Positions 8,888 through 18,387 of a stretch of DNA of 64,000 nucleotides are shown here, in pieces. Position 1 is the first letter of the stretch. Every line of letters begins with the position of its first letter. The notes under the pieces are model-generated. The model saw only the letters and a program-made list of their open reading frames with translations. It searched no databases and had not been told where the DNA came from. Origin of the DNA: Bacillota bacterium (GTDB lineage Bacteria; Bacillota; Clostridia; Lachnospirales; Lachnospiraceae); assembly GCA_023421505.1 (NCBI GenBank), contig JAEZTJ010000083.1, forward strand, positions 1 to 64,000. Direction: 5' to 3'. Position numbers and translations under genes: made by a program.

Positions 8888-11800
8888 TTAATTCTTATCC
8901 ATATTCTTTACAGCAGTTGCTAACATCAGCTTAATTCGGTTTAGCTGATTAACTTCACTGGCTCCTGGATCATAATCGACAGCTACGATATTAGCTTCGG
9001 GATGCTGATGGCGAAGTTCTTTAATAACACCCTTTCCAACGATATGATTAGGGAGGCATGCAAAGGGCTGAGTACATACGATATTCTTTACTCCGGAATG
9101 AATTAACTCAAGCATCTCGCCGGTTAAAAACCATCCCTCACCGGTTTGATTTCCGATTGATACAACAGTCTCTGCATATTCTGCAAGGTGTTTGATAGGA
9201 ACGGGAGGAGTAAAGCGTTTACTTTTGGATAATTCCTTTTTCGCAGTACCACGAAGCTGCTCCAGTGCCCATATTGTAATATTACCTATTCTTGCGCTAG
9301 ACTTTTTCTTACCTAGATATCTTGCTTTAAAGTTGTTATTATATGCACTATACAATAAGAAATCTAATAGATCGGGAACAACTGCCTCTGCTCCTTCAGC
9401 TTCCAGTAACTCCACTAGGAAATTATTAGCCGAAGGCAGAAACTTAACCAGAATTTCACCAACTACTCCAACTCTAGGCTTTTTTAAGTCCTCATGGATA
9501 GGGAGTACATCAAATTCGCGTATAATTCCTTTGATATTCTTCTTGTATTCGCTCCAATTTCCACTATTTAGGCTCTTAATACAGATATCACGCCATTTCT
9601 GATGAAGGGCATTTGCAGAGCCGGGTTCTTTCTCATAGGGTCTGGTACGGTATAGAACACGCATAAATACATCACCATAAACCAATGCCTGCATAGCTTT
9701 TATAATAAGCTTTGGTGTTATTTTTAGTCCCGGGTTTTTCTCAAGTCCGGAAGCGCTTAAAGAGATTACCGGAATTTGCTTCATTCCTGCCTTTTCTAAA
9801 GCTCTTCGTATAAATCCAATATAGTTAGTAGCTCGACACCCGCCTCCGGTCTGCGTTATCATTATTGCGACTTTATTTAAATCATATTTTCCGGAGAGCA
9901 ATGCATCCATAATCTGCCCTACTACCATAAGAGAGGGAAAGCAGGCATCATTATTTACATATTGGAGACCGACATCTACTGCCCTACGATTATCATTGGG
10001 TAGAACAACTACATGATAACCGCCGCTTCTTAATGCGGGTTCTAATAAATCAAAATGAATAGGCGACATCTGAGGTGCGAGAATAGTATAGGTCTCTTTC
10101 ATTTCTTCAGTAAAAATTGCTCTATGATGTGCAGCATCTGCTATATGTGCCTCAATATGTTTATTCTCCCGCTCTCTTACTGCAGAGAGTAAGGAACGGA
10201 TACGGATTCTGGCAGCACCAAGATTATTCACTTCATCAATTTTTAATACAGTATAAATCTTACCTGATTTTGTAAGGATATCATTAACCTGATCTGTTGT
10301 AACCGCATCTAGTCCACAACCGAATGAATTCAGCTGTATTAATTCCAGCTTGGGCTGTGTGCGTACATAACTGGCAGCAGCATATAATCTGGAATGATAC
10401 ATCCATTGATCAATAACGATAGTTGGTCGGTCTACCTCTCCTAGATGTGAAATGGAATCCTCCGTTAGTACTGCTACGCCATAGGAATTAATGAGTTCAG
10501 GAATACCGTGGTGTATTTCCGGATCAACATGATAGGGACGACCCGCAAGCACGATTCCAGTGCGACCTGAAGCATGAAGATAAGCCATTGTTTCTTCACC
10601 CTTCTTACGCATGTCGTTACGTGCATTTAATAGCTCTGTCCAGGCAGCAGAGAAGGCTTTGGCTACCTCTACCGCATTCATACCCGCTTTGCCTTCAAAA
10701 AGCTCAGCTAAACGGTGATAAAGGATCTCTTCATTTTCAAAGGACAGGAAGGGATTCTCAAATAGTATGGACGGGTCCTTAAGCTCCTCAACATTGTTTT
10801 TAATATTCTCTGGATAAGAGGTAACAATTGGACAGTTGTAGTGATTATTTACGCCTTCAATTTCCTTTCGCTCATATGGTATGCTTGGATAAAATATGTA
10901 TTTAATACCTTGATCAAGCAGCCATTTGATATGCCCGTGGGCAAGCTTTGCAGGATAGCATTCCGATTCACTTGGAATTGATTCAATACCGAGCTCATAT
11001 ATTCTACGGCTAGAGGTTGGTGATAGTACGACGCGGTAACCAAGCTTTGTAAAGAAGGTATGCCAGAAGGGATAATTTTCATACATATTAAGTACTCTTG
11101 GGATACCAACAACGCCGCGTTTTGCCTCTTCTTCAGATAAACTTTCATAATTAAAATATCTATCTAGTTTGTATTCAAATAAGTTAGGTATATTATCTAC
11201 ATTCTTTTCTTTACCTAAGCCCCTCTCACAGCGGTTACCGGTAATATATTGTCTTCCGCCTGTAAACTTATTAATGGTCAGAAGACAGCTGTTAGTGCAG
11301 CGTTTACAGCGGGCTAGGGCTGTTTCGAATTTTAACTCATTAATTTGATCTATGGTAAGCATAGTGCTGTCTTCGCCTTCATAATGCTCTCTAGCAATAA
11401 GTGCTGCTCCAAATGCACCCATAATACCGGCTATGTCCGGTCTTACTGCATTACAGCCGGAGATTGTTTCAAAGCTTCGAAGTACCGCATCATTATAGAA
11501 GGTACCTCCCTGTACAACCATTTTTTCCCCCAGATCCTTAGGATTAGTTATTTTGATAACCTTATATAAAGCATTCTTTATAACTGAGTAGGCAAGACCG
11601 GCTGATATATCCGCAACAGTTGCCCCTTCCTTTTGTGCCTGCTTTACCTTGGAATTCATAAATACGGTACAGCGTGTTCCAAGATCAATCGGATTTTTTG
11701 CATAAAGAGCAACTTTAGCAAAGTCCTTTACCTCATAATTTAAGGATTTCGCAAAGGTTTCGATGAAGGAGCCACAGCCCGAGGAGCAGGCTTCATTTAA

Positions 11801-13117
11801 GAGAACGTTATCAACAGTATGATTTCTAATTTTTATACACTTCATATCCTGTCCGCCGATATCGAGGATACAATCCACCTCCGGTTCAAAGAAAGCTGCC
11901 GCATGATAATGAGCAACTGTTTCTACTTCACCCTCATCTAGTACTAAAGCTGCTTTGATTAAAGCTTCTCCGTACCCGGTAGAACAGGATCTTACAATAT
12001 GTGCTTTCTTAGGAAGTAGTTCATAGATTTCCTTGATTGAGCGAATGGCGGTTTTTAAGGGACTTCCATTATTATTACTATAGAAGGAATAAAGAAGAGA
12101 TCCATCCTCTCCGACTAGAGCAACTTTGGTTGTGGTAGAACCGGCATCAATTCCCAGATAGCAGTTACCTTCGTATTCATTTAAATTCCCTTTTCTTACG
12201 GTATGTACGGAATGTCTTTTTGTAAATTCTTCGTATTCTGCCTCATCAGTAAATAACGGCGTCATACGGTTTACTTCAAAATCCATTTTAATACCACGGG
12301 AAAGCAGGTTATGTAAATCTGTTAACTGCCGGTTTACTAAAGGCTTAGCATTCATTGCTGCTCCAATTGCTGCAAAAAGGTGGGAATGCTCCGGTGAGAT
12401 AACCTGCTGCTCGGAAAGATTTAAGGTACGGATAAAAGCATTTTTAAGCTCAGTTAAGAAATGCAGTGGTCCGCCAAGAAAAGCCACATTTCCGCGAATC
12501 GGCTTACCACAGGCAAGGCCGCTAATGGTCTGATTTACAACTGCTTGAAATATGGAAGCAGATAAGTCAGGCTTAGTTGCACCTTCATTAATTAAAGGCT
12601 GGATATCTGATTTCGCAAATACACCGCATCTTGCTGCAATCGGATAGATTGCCTGATAATTTTTTGCATACTCGTTTAAACCGGAGGCATCTGTTTTTAA
12701 TAAGCTGGCCATCTGGTCAATAAAGGAACCTGTACCGCCGGCACAGATACCATTCATTCTCTGCTCAATACCATTCGTAAAATATATGATTTTAGCATCC
12801 TCACCGCCAAGCTCAATTGCTACGTCAGTCTGAGGTGCGTAATTTTGAAGTGAAGTAGATACGGCAACAACCTCCTGTATAAAAGGAATGTCGAGATGCT
12901 TTGAGATAGTTAATCCACCGGAACCTGTGATAACCGGGGATACGGTAAAATCGTCCAGTGCTTCTTTGGCTTTACTAATCAAACCGGCCAAGGTTTCCTG
13001 TATATTAGCAAAGTGACGTTCATAATCAGAAAAAAGAATTTTGCCGTCCTTATTGATAATAACTATTTTTACAGTGGTTGAGCCGATATCTATTCCCAAT
13101 TTGTATTCTGTTAGCAT
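8888..13117 (-). CDS. Large 2-hydroxyacyl-CoA dehydratase activase-type ATPase / dehydratase-like protein
   Basis: A 1409-aa protein combining two BadF/BadG-type activator domains with dehydratase-like domains. Phosphate-binding motifs LGIDIGSTTVKIVI (residues 6-19) and LGIDAGSTTTKVAL (about 320) mark two ASKHA ATPase units. Each has the cluster-binding cysteine motif, ICAGGTGSF and CSSGCGSFIE. A cysteine-rich linker near residue 610 (CKRCTNSC, then NRCERG) precedes regions resembling COG3580 and COG3581. Such proteins are common in Clostridia, but their substrate is not established; related activators inject an electron into (R)-2-hydroxyacyl-CoA dehydratases. The upstream in-frame ATG at 13147 lies in a leader hairpin; the start at 13117 has GGAGG at 5 nt. 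Transcribed alone. Confidence 0.88.
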   Translation of the reverse strand: MLTEYKLGIDIGSTTVKIVIINKDGKILFSDYERHFANIQETLAGLISKAKEALDDFTVSPVITGSGGLTISKHLDIPFIQEVVAVSTSLQNYAPQTDVAIELGGEDAKIIYFTNGIEQRMNGICAGGTGSFIDQMASLLKTDASGLNEYAKNYQAIYPIAARCGVFAKSDIQPLINEGATKPDLSASIFQAVVNQTISGLACGKPIRGNVAFLGGPLHFLTELKNAFIRTLNLSEQQVISPEHSHLFAAIGAAMNAKPLVNRQLTDLHNLLSRGIKMDFEVNRMTPLFTDEAEYEEFTKRHSVHTVRKGNLNEYEGNCYLGIDAGSTTTKVALVGEDGSLLYSFYSNNNGSPLKTAIRSIKEIYELLPKKAHIVRSCSTGYGEALIKAALVLDEGEVETVAHYHAAAFFEPEVDCILDIGGQDMKCIKIRNHTVDNVLLNEACSSGCGSFIETFAKSLNYEVKDFAKVALYAKNPIDLGTRCTVFMNSKVKQAQKEGATVADISAGLAYSVIKNALYKVIKITNPKDLGEKMVVQGGTFYNDAVLRSFETISGCNAVRPDIAGIMGAFGAALIAREHYEGEDSTMLTIDQINELKFETALARCKRCTNSCLLTINKFTGGRQYITGNRCERGLGKEKNVDNIPNLFEYKLDRYFNYESLSEEEAKRGVVGIPRVLNMYENYPFWHTFFTKLGYRVVLSPTSSRRIYELGIESIPSESECYPAKLAHGHIKWLLDQGIKYIFYPSIPYERKEIEGVNNHYNCPIVTSYPENIKNNVEELKDPSILFENPFLSFENEEILYHRLAELFEGKAGMNAVEVAKAFSAAWTELLNARNDMRKKGEETMAYLHASGRTGIVLAGRPYHVDPEIHHGIPELINSYGVAVLTEDSISHLGEVDRPTIVIDQWMYHSRLYAAASYVRTQPKLELIQLNSFGCGLDAVTTDQVNDILTKSGKIYTVLKIDEVNNLGAARIRIRSLLSAVRERENKHIEAHIADAAHHRAIFTEEMKETYTILAPQMSPIHFDLLEPALRSGGYHVVVLPNDNRRAVDVGLQYVNNDACFPSLMVVGQIMDALLSGKYDLNKVAIMITQTGGGCRATNYIGFIRRALEKAGMKQIPVISLSASGLEKNPGLKITPKLIIKAMQALVYGDVFMRVLYRTRPYEKEPGSANALHQKWRDICIKSLNSGNWSEYKKNIKGIIREFDVLPIHEDLKKPRVGVVGEILVKFLPSANNFLVELLEAEGAEAVVPDLLDFLLYSAYNNNFKARYLGKKKSSARIGNITIWALEQLRGTAKKELSKSKRFTPPVPIKHLAEYAETVVSIGNQTGEGWFLTGEMLELIHSGVKNIVCTQPFACLPNHIVGKGVIKELRHQHPEANIVAVDYDPGASEVNQLNRIKLMLATAVKNMDKN

Positions 13118-13202
13118 AATTACCTCCACACTGCCGTAATGCGGCATCTCGAAACGATGTCGTTAAAACAAACACTCATTTGGTTAAAAATAAGCTTTTT
13201 AT

Positions 13203-13231
13203 ATTATACGATACAAATTTCGTAAGTTCAA
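13203..13231 (-). promoter_or_regulatory. Sigma-A promoter of the activase-type gene
   Basis: On the minus strand TTGAAC (13231-13226) and TATAAT (13208-13203) are spaced exactly 17 nt, giving a leader of roughly 80 nt that ends in a TGCCG/CGGCA hairpin before the ribosome site. Confidence 0.7.
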
Positions 13232-13239
13232 CTGTTTAA

Positions 13240-13272
13240 TTCTTATTAAATTCTTATTAAATTCTTAGTAAA
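13240..13272. repeat. Three phased 11-bp direct repeats next to the -35 box
   Basis: TTCTTATTAAA occurs at 13240-13250 and 13251-13261 and as TTCTTAGTAAA at 13262-13272. On the minus strand they lie immediately upstream of the -35 box at 13231. An 11-bp period puts the units on one helix face, as in OmpR/PhoB-type operators, so they are a candidate regulator site. The rest of the 13118-13580 gap shows no other clear element. Confidence 0.6.
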
Positions 13273-13580
13273 CTTAAAATATAAAAACAAGTAATGAGAA
13301 AGTATGACTACAATATATCGTTATTTGCTGACTTACATATTCTACATATTGTCATAAATATCATTGTTAATAGTCATATATAGAAAGTTGGAAATCCGAA
13401 AAAGTTATTATAAAAGTAAAGGCAATATTTCACACGTTGATATAGACCTGCGAGTAAGTCGCTGACAGGAATACTAACAGGACTAAGAATCATTATAGCA
13501 AAAGAAAGTGCTTTGGAATATATTATATAGGAAATTATTGAAAAGGTGAAAACAGCATTATTATAAGGAGGGTAAGGAAT

Positions 13581-13922
13581 ATGTATTGTATGAATTATAT
13601 AGTTCAGAGAGGTGATACACTGTATAGTATCAGCAGGCATTTTATGGTAAGCATAAATGAAATTATGGCTGCAAATCCATTAATTAATGTATATAACCTA
13701 ATAGTTGGAGAAACTATAGGTATCCCAGTCAGTATACCACAGAACAATTATACGCAATATACTACATATAAAATAAAGAAAGAGGATACACTTGGAAATA
13801 TACTGGATAAGAACCATATTAATCTGGCAGATTTAATGGAATTCAACAAAATAAATGAAATATATTTGTTACCAGGAACAACTCTTTTAGTTCCTGTTAT
13901 AGAAAGTAATAATAAGACATGA
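13581..13922 (+). CDS. Small protein with two LysM domains
   Basis: A 113-aa protein that is almost entirely two LysM motifs: YIVQRGDTLYSISRHF...IGIPV (residues 4-50) and YKIKKEDTLGNILDKN...LLVPV (about 60-105). LysM binds peptidoglycan or chitin-type glycans. No signal peptide is visible, which recalls LysM proteins of spore coats or spore cortex in Firmicutes, though that is only inference. The ATG at 13581 follows AAGGAGGG at 8 nt. It stands alone between the activase gene and the repeat cluster at 13946. Confidence 0.8.
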   Translation: MYCMNYIVQRGDTLYSISRHFMVSINEIMAANPLINVYNLIVGETIGIPVSIPQNNYTQYTTYKIKKEDTLGNILDKNHINLADLMEFNKINEIYLLPGTTLLVPVIESNNKT

Positions 13923-13945
13923 ATGTGTAGAAAATGATACGGGGA

Positions 13946-14204
13946 TAATTCAAAGGGTAGGCATGAGATTAGTGTGAATTATTGAAAAGCATAATTCACA
14001 CTTAGAAGTTTGTGCCTGCGTAATCCTCGGCACAAACTAATTCAAAGGGTAGGCATGAGGTTTAGTGTGAATAGTCCCGCGAAAGACATGCAGGCCCAAA
14101 GCCTCGCATACGAGGCTTATAAAGAATAGCAAAAGACGCTATTCTTCAGGCTTTATTTCTATAACATGAATGCTAGTGTGATTGTGAAAAGCATAATAAG
14201 CACT
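13946..14204 (+). repeat. Structured intergenic repeat, copy A (modules M2-M1-partial M2)
   Basis: This copy starts with an M2 tail (TAATTCAAAGGGTAGGCATG at 13946), then a full M2 (13971-14061), an M1 (14064-14174) and a degenerate start of another M2 (14175-14204). M2 holds the hairpin GTGTGAATTAT/ATAATTCACAC and an outer stem near TTTGTGCC/GGCACAAA. M1 holds GCCTCG-CATA-CGAGGC and AGAATAGC/GCTATTCT hairpins. Related copies lie at 28644, 46154 and 57413. No protein is encoded. Nature unknown: structured RNA, or non-autonomous mobile repeat. Confidence 0.8.
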
Positions 14205-14313
14205 CAGCATAGGCTAAGGTAATGGGGGATAAGTTATGCTATGGTATTAAACATCAGGTAAGGATTTTATTTACAGTTAAGAAAATTTTAAGGAATAATA
14301 AAATGTGTTTTGT

Positions 14314-14342
14314 TTGACAAAGGTATGAGAAAAACATATAAT
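14314..14342 (+). promoter_or_regulatory. Consensus sigma-A promoter
   Basis: TTGACA (14314-14319) and TATAAT (14337-14342) are both perfect and 17 nt apart. It would start transcription about 55 nt before the small ORF at 14407 and could also serve corA at 14603. Confidence 0.85.
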
Positions 14343-14406
14343 AGGTTTGAATTATACTTAGTCTTATTATTCTAATACAAAACAGACAAAGAAGGATGTG
14401 GTAAGG

Positions 14407-14562
14407 ATGGAAGCCGGCCCCAGTAGTAGTCATATACGGAGTATGAAAAACAATAGAATAGAGACTGCTATGGACAGCTTTGCAACTGCTTATCATGTGG
14501 AATATAGTTCTTACAATGAATATGCATTTTGCATGGGATTTAAGTTAAATTCAATGGAATAA
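14407..14562 (+). CDS. Small hypothetical protein (51 aa)
   Basis: A 51-residue reading frame from ATG 14407 to TAA 14562, with GAAGGA 10 nt upstream and a perfect promoter 65 nt upstream. The peptide begins MEAGPSSSHIRSMKNN and ends MGFKLNSME; it is soluble and has no motif I recognise. It is 40 nt from corA and may be co-transcribed with it. Support is positional (promoter, ribosome site) rather than by homology, so it could be a leader rather than a functional protein. Confidence 0.45.
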   Translation: MEAGPSSSHIRSMKNNRIETAMDSFATAYHVEYSSYNEYAFCMGFKLNSME

Positions 14563-14602
14563 AATCCTTCTGCTGCCCATTTTGCAGTGGGAAGGAGTAT
14601 TT

Positions 14603-15538
14603 ATGATCGAGATTTTCAGAACAACAGACGGCTCATTGCAGAGAATGACTGAAATAATGGAGGGCAGCTGGATTGCTATGACGAATCCCTCCGCAACGGA
14701 ATTACTTGAAATTGCTGAGGCTACGGGAATTGAGATTGATCATCTTAGAGCCCCGCTCGATGAAGAGGAACGTGCGAGAATTGAAGTGGAGGATACCTAT
14801 ACTTTAATTTTGGTAGATATTCCTGCTTTGGAAAAACGAAATAATAAAGACCGTTATGTAACGATACCGCTTGGAATTATTGTGGCGAAGGAATTGTTAA
14901 TAACGGTATGCTTAGAAGAAACTCCGGTATTAAAATGCTTTATAGACGGACGAGTAAGAGATTTCTATACTTATAAGAAAACCCGTTTCATACTTCAGAT
15001 TCTCTATCGGAATGCTTCAACCTTTCTGCAGAATCTGCGTACAATAGATAGAAAAAGCGAAGAGATTGAACGTAAGCTTCATATCTCTACTCAGAACCGT
15101 GAATTAATTGATTTATTGGAATTAGAGAAGAGTCTGGTATATTTCACAACCTCCCTGCGTTCCAATGAAGTAGTATTTGAAAAAATGTTAAAGCTTGAAA
15201 CCATTAAGCATTATCCAGAAGATGAGGATCTTCTGGAGGATCTGATTATTGAGAATAAACAGGCTATTGAGATGGCGAATATTTATAATGGAATTTTGAC
15301 AGGGATTATGGGAACCTTTGCATCTATCATTTCCAATAACCAAAATCTTGTTATGAAATTTCTTGCCGCAGTTACAATTGTATTATCTATTCCTACCATG
15401 ATAGCAAGCTTTTATGGTATGAATTTTGATGTGATACCCGGTACGAATAACCCGATAGGCTTTTATCTTGTAGTAACGGTAGCGTTAATTATAGCTGCTA
15501 TTATTGTCTTAATTTTCAGAAAGAAGAAGGTGTTCTAG
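14603..15538 (+). CDS. corA: CorA-family divalent-metal transporter
   Basis: A 311-aa CorA-like protein for Mg2+ (or Co2+/Ni2+) transport. The long cytoplasmic N-terminal and helical region (to about residue 245) is followed by two membrane helices. The signature YGMNF, which forms the pore mouth, follows the first helix (TMIASFYGMNFDV). The charged tail FRKKKVF is typical. A TTG at 14582 extends the frame, but the ATG at 14603 has GAAGGAG at 5 nt. A CTGC/GCAG mini-hairpin (14573-14587) sits just before the ribosome site. The rhomboid-like gene follows after 29 nt. Confidence 0.93.
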   Translation: MIEIFRTTDGSLQRMTEIMEGSWIAMTNPSATELLEIAEATGIEIDHLRAPLDEEERARIEVEDTYTLILVDIPALEKRNNKDRYVTIPLGIIVAKELLITVCLEETPVLKCFIDGRVRDFYTYKKTRFILQILYRNASTFLQNLRTIDRKSEEIERKLHISTQNRELIDLLELEKSLVYFTTSLRSNEVVFEKMLKLETIKHYPEDEDLLEDLIIENKQAIEMANIYNGILTGIMGTFASIISNNQNLVMKFLAAVTIVLSIPTMIASFYGMNFDVIPGTNNPIGFYLVVTVALIIAAIIVLIFRKKKVF

Positions 15539-15567
15539 CTTTACTTGAAAGGTACAGGTAAAAAGAC

Positions 15568-16434
15568 ATGAAATTTTTTAATAGACTGGAAAGAAAATTA
15601 GGACGGTATGCAATAACAGGGCTGATGAGATATATTGTCATACTATTTGCACTGGGCTTATTTGTAGGCTCATTTATGCCGGAAGTATACAGAACTTATC
15701 TGGCCTTAGATTTTTCACAGGTAGCCAGAGGACAAGTATGGCGTCTGATTACCTTTTTAATTCCTGCCAGACCAATGACTGGGATACTGTTTTTAATAAT
15801 TTCGATTTACTTTTATTTTATAATAGGTAACTCACTAGAAAATGCCTGGGGAACTTTTCGCTTTAATCTATACTTCTTCTCCGGAATCATTTTTAATATT
15901 ATAGCTGCGTTCATCATTTACTTGATTACTCATATAAGCCTAGGCGGCTCAAGCCTTGAGATTGTATGCAGTACCTTATTTTTTGCATTTGCAGCAATGT
16001 ATCCTAATATGCAGTTTATGTTTTATTTCATCATTCCGATAAAGGCAAAATATCTTGCTTGGTTTCAGGGAGCAATGTATGTATACAATATTTTTCAGTA
16101 TATTGTAAACAAGGAATATATTTTTATAATACCGCTAGTTGTGTCATTAGCTAACTTTCTGATATTCTTCCTGACTACCAGAAATTATCGCAGAATATCT
16201 CCAAGTGAATTCAAACGTAAGGCGACCTATCGCAGAGAGGTTAATCATGCCCGTAATCAAGGTAATGTAACACAGTTTAAGGGACATAACGTTATTACAA
16301 GACATAAATGTGCCGTATGTGGAAGAACCGAGCTAGATGATGATAGATTGGAATTTCGTTTCTGTTCAAAATGTGACGGAAATTACGAATATTGCATGGA
16401 CCATTTATTTACACACGAGCATGTTCACAAATAA
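15568..16434 (+). CDS. Rhomboid-like membrane protein, probably catalytically inactive, with zinc-binding tail
   Basis: A 288-aa protein with about six membrane helices in residues 20-210, arranged as in rhomboid/derlin proteins. It has the L1-type motif RGQVWRLITFLI and ENAWGTFRFNLY, which also occur in rhomboids. The usual GxSG serine motif is not present where expected; only GGSSLEI is seen in the right area, so protease activity is doubtful. The tail holds CAVCGRTELDD, FCSKC and several His (HLFTHEHVHK), suggesting a zinc-binding module. Probably co-transcribed with corA. Confidence 0.72.
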   Translation: MKFFNRLERKLGRYAITGLMRYIVILFALGLFVGSFMPEVYRTYLALDFSQVARGQVWRLITFLIPARPMTGILFLIISIYFYFIIGNSLENAWGTFRFNLYFFSGIIFNIIAAFIIYLITHISLGGSSLEIVCSTLFFAFAAMYPNMQFMFYFIIPIKAKYLAWFQGAMYVYNIFQYIVNKEYIFIIPLVVSLANFLIFFLTTRNYRRISPSEFKRKATYRREVNHARNQGNVTQFKGHNVITRHKCAVCGRTELDDDRLEFRFCSKCDGNYEYCMDHLFTHEHVHK

Positions 16435-16790
16435 GCTTTTATTTATTAAAAAAGGGCTATATGTGGATCATAATATAGGTAGGGATTTTGGCGGTGCTTA
16501 TTATCATTATAATAGGCACCTCTTATCATAATCAGAAATCAGTAATACGGAATACTGAACCTTTGGGCAAAGATATAGGAGGTTATTGAAAAAAGCTATA
16601 GAATGTCATAATTTTATGCCAAATAGCTGGTTTATTATGGGTTTTGCTGATATAATAGTATATAGTGGGACAAACGGATACTTTAAGAAAGAACGTAGGG
16701 TTGATTCTATTTATGGCAGCAGGCTTAATTGCTTGATTATATTTTATAGATCGGATACCTTTAATAATAAAAACAGGATGGTAAAGTTAG
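16435..16790. other. Intergenic region, no convincing gene
   Basis: This 356-bp stretch contains a 70-codon frame beginning with TTG at 16586, only 3 nt from AGGAGG and overlapping the next gene. Its composition and lack of any recognisable motif do not convince me it is coding. No terminator with a T run is visible. Confidence 0.4.
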
Positions 16791-18209
16791 ATGAATAAAA
16801 GTTTGAGACATATCACACAGGATATACAAAATAACAGGCTTTTGGAGGAGAATATTCCTCAATTGTTTAATTATATGGCGGATCATTATAAGTTGCTATC
16901 TGAGGTAAGGCTCTCTATGCATTATTTTACTTTTTATGAAGCCTATTATGATGATGAAGATACCTGGAGTGTGGATGCATGTAATACGCTTGACAGGATT
17001 AATCAGTTAATAAGGGATAACTATCTTAAATCTACGAATGGGCTGGAGCGGGAAGCGGCAGTAAAAGAGATAAATTCTATTCGACAGGAAATCATTCGTC
17101 GAATGAGCGTATTAACTGCCTATACCGACATTTTTCAAAACTTTGAGTATTTATTAAATAGACTTGAATATCGGTTTAAAAAAGTTGACGTGCAGATAGA
17201 TGATATAGAGTTTTCTAAGGAAGTACTTAGATTTATTTTTGATTCGGAAGATAATGTGCTAATTAATGAGAAAATAAAAGACATTATAGGTCAGTTACCA
17301 ATTCGCATGACAAAACAAAAATATTTTGAAATAATAAAAGAGAGTTTAGGTGCTTATCTTGGAGCTGACGACGCTTCCCTTGATAACTTTTTATTTATGC
17401 TAAGGACTTCAGCAATGTTGTATTCCGAGAAAGGTATGGAAGTATTTTACCCTACCTTATGGGAGAAAAAAGAGTTTCTTTTACAGTTAGATTATAAGGA
17501 TATCACCAAGGAAAATTATGAGAAAGCCCTAAGCTTACTTCAGGCAGCAACCATAATACTGGAAACAGAGACAAATCTCTACTTCGGTCTACAGGAAATC
17601 GTAAATGAATTCTATACTTTACTTTTATGTGCGCCATATTCGGGTATGGTTGTATCCGATACTGAGAAAGCACAAAAAGCTGCGGCTAAGGTTTTATATA
17701 ATATTAATGAATTATTTCTTTCAAAGAAAAAGAGCGATATATTTAATCAACTCATGGAATCCCTGACTGATTTAGAAGGCGTTCAAGAGGAGTTGGCTTT
17801 TGAACTGGATTTAATGGAGAGTTCTTTTTATGAAATTAGTAAAAATCATAGAGCTTTAACAGGTAGTCTAATGCTGGAGCAGCTTTTTAAAGTTTTAAGC
17901 TGGTCTCAGAATTTGTTATCCAATAGTCTATTTATTGAGTTTGAGGAGGAGAGGAAAGAAACAACAGTAGATGAGGAGAGAATAGAACGGGAAGCAAAGG
18001 CTCTTTTTCAGGAACTGTCAGGATTATTTGCAGGATATGACAGAATGATTAGCCGTTGCGTTATTGCAAATACCATTAATAAGGTACCGGTTTTCTTTCA
18101 AAATCATAAGGAAGTAATGGATTATGTTACTTATAGTCTGGAACGATGCTCTGATCCTTATGAAAAAGCAGCCTGTAAAGATATCATTGGAGAAATCATG
18201 CAGGCATAG
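16791..18209 (+). CDS. Hypothetical helical cytoplasmic protein (472 aa)
   Basis: I do not recognise this 472-aa protein. It is soluble, acidic and predicted largely alpha-helical, with heptad-like stretches, no signal peptide and no membrane segment. No metal-binding or nucleotide-binding motif is visible. The ATG at 16791 follows an AGGATGG site. It stands between the rhomboid-like gene and the small protein at 18388, all in one direction. Its even codon use and long frame make it a real gene. Confidence 0.75.
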   Translation: MNKSLRHITQDIQNNRLLEENIPQLFNYMADHYKLLSEVRLSMHYFTFYEAYYDDEDTWSVDACNTLDRINQLIRDNYLKSTNGLEREAAVKEINSIRQEIIRRMSVLTAYTDIFQNFEYLLNRLEYRFKKVDVQIDDIEFSKEVLRFIFDSEDNVLINEKIKDIIGQLPIRMTKQKYFEIIKESLGAYLGADDASLDNFLFMLRTSAMLYSEKGMEVFYPTLWEKKEFLLQLDYKDITKENYEKALSLLQAATIILETETNLYFGLQEIVNEFYTLLLCAPYSGMVVSDTEKAQKAAAKVLYNINELFLSKKKSDIFNQLMESLTDLEGVQEELAFELDLMESSFYEISKNHRALTGSLMLEQLFKVLSWSQNLLSNSLFIEFEEERKETTVDEERIEREAKALFQELSGLFAGYDRMISRCVIANTINKVPVFFQNHKEVMDYVTYSLERCSDPYEKAACKDIIGEIMQA

Positions 18210-18387
18210 TTATTGAAGCGTATTATCCGCACATGCGTGAATAAATATAGTCGAAAGCTAAAAACGCTGGAATGTAATGTTTGTATGAACTGTATTAACC
18301 TTGGTAATATGTGGTATACTATAACGGATAAATGAAAAAGCGGTGCGAAAGCACGTGAAAAACTAAATCAATTAAAGGTACGAGAAT

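Noticed and set aside
9192..9602. Plus-strand frames inside the activase gene (also 10588 and 11345)
   Set aside because: Shadows of a 1409-codon gene on the other strand with clear domains.
13374..13640. Minus-strand frame over the LysM gene start
   Set aside because: It overlaps a gene with a strong ribosome site and clear domains and has no start signal of its own.
13946..14204. Repeat as remains of an insertion sequence with transposase
   Set aside because: No coding frame of transposase type in any copy and no terminal inverted repeats that I can see.
16586..16798. 70-codon frame before the 472-aa gene
   Set aside because: TTG start only 3 nt from AGGAGG, no motif, and its end overlaps the next gene; more likely untranslated.
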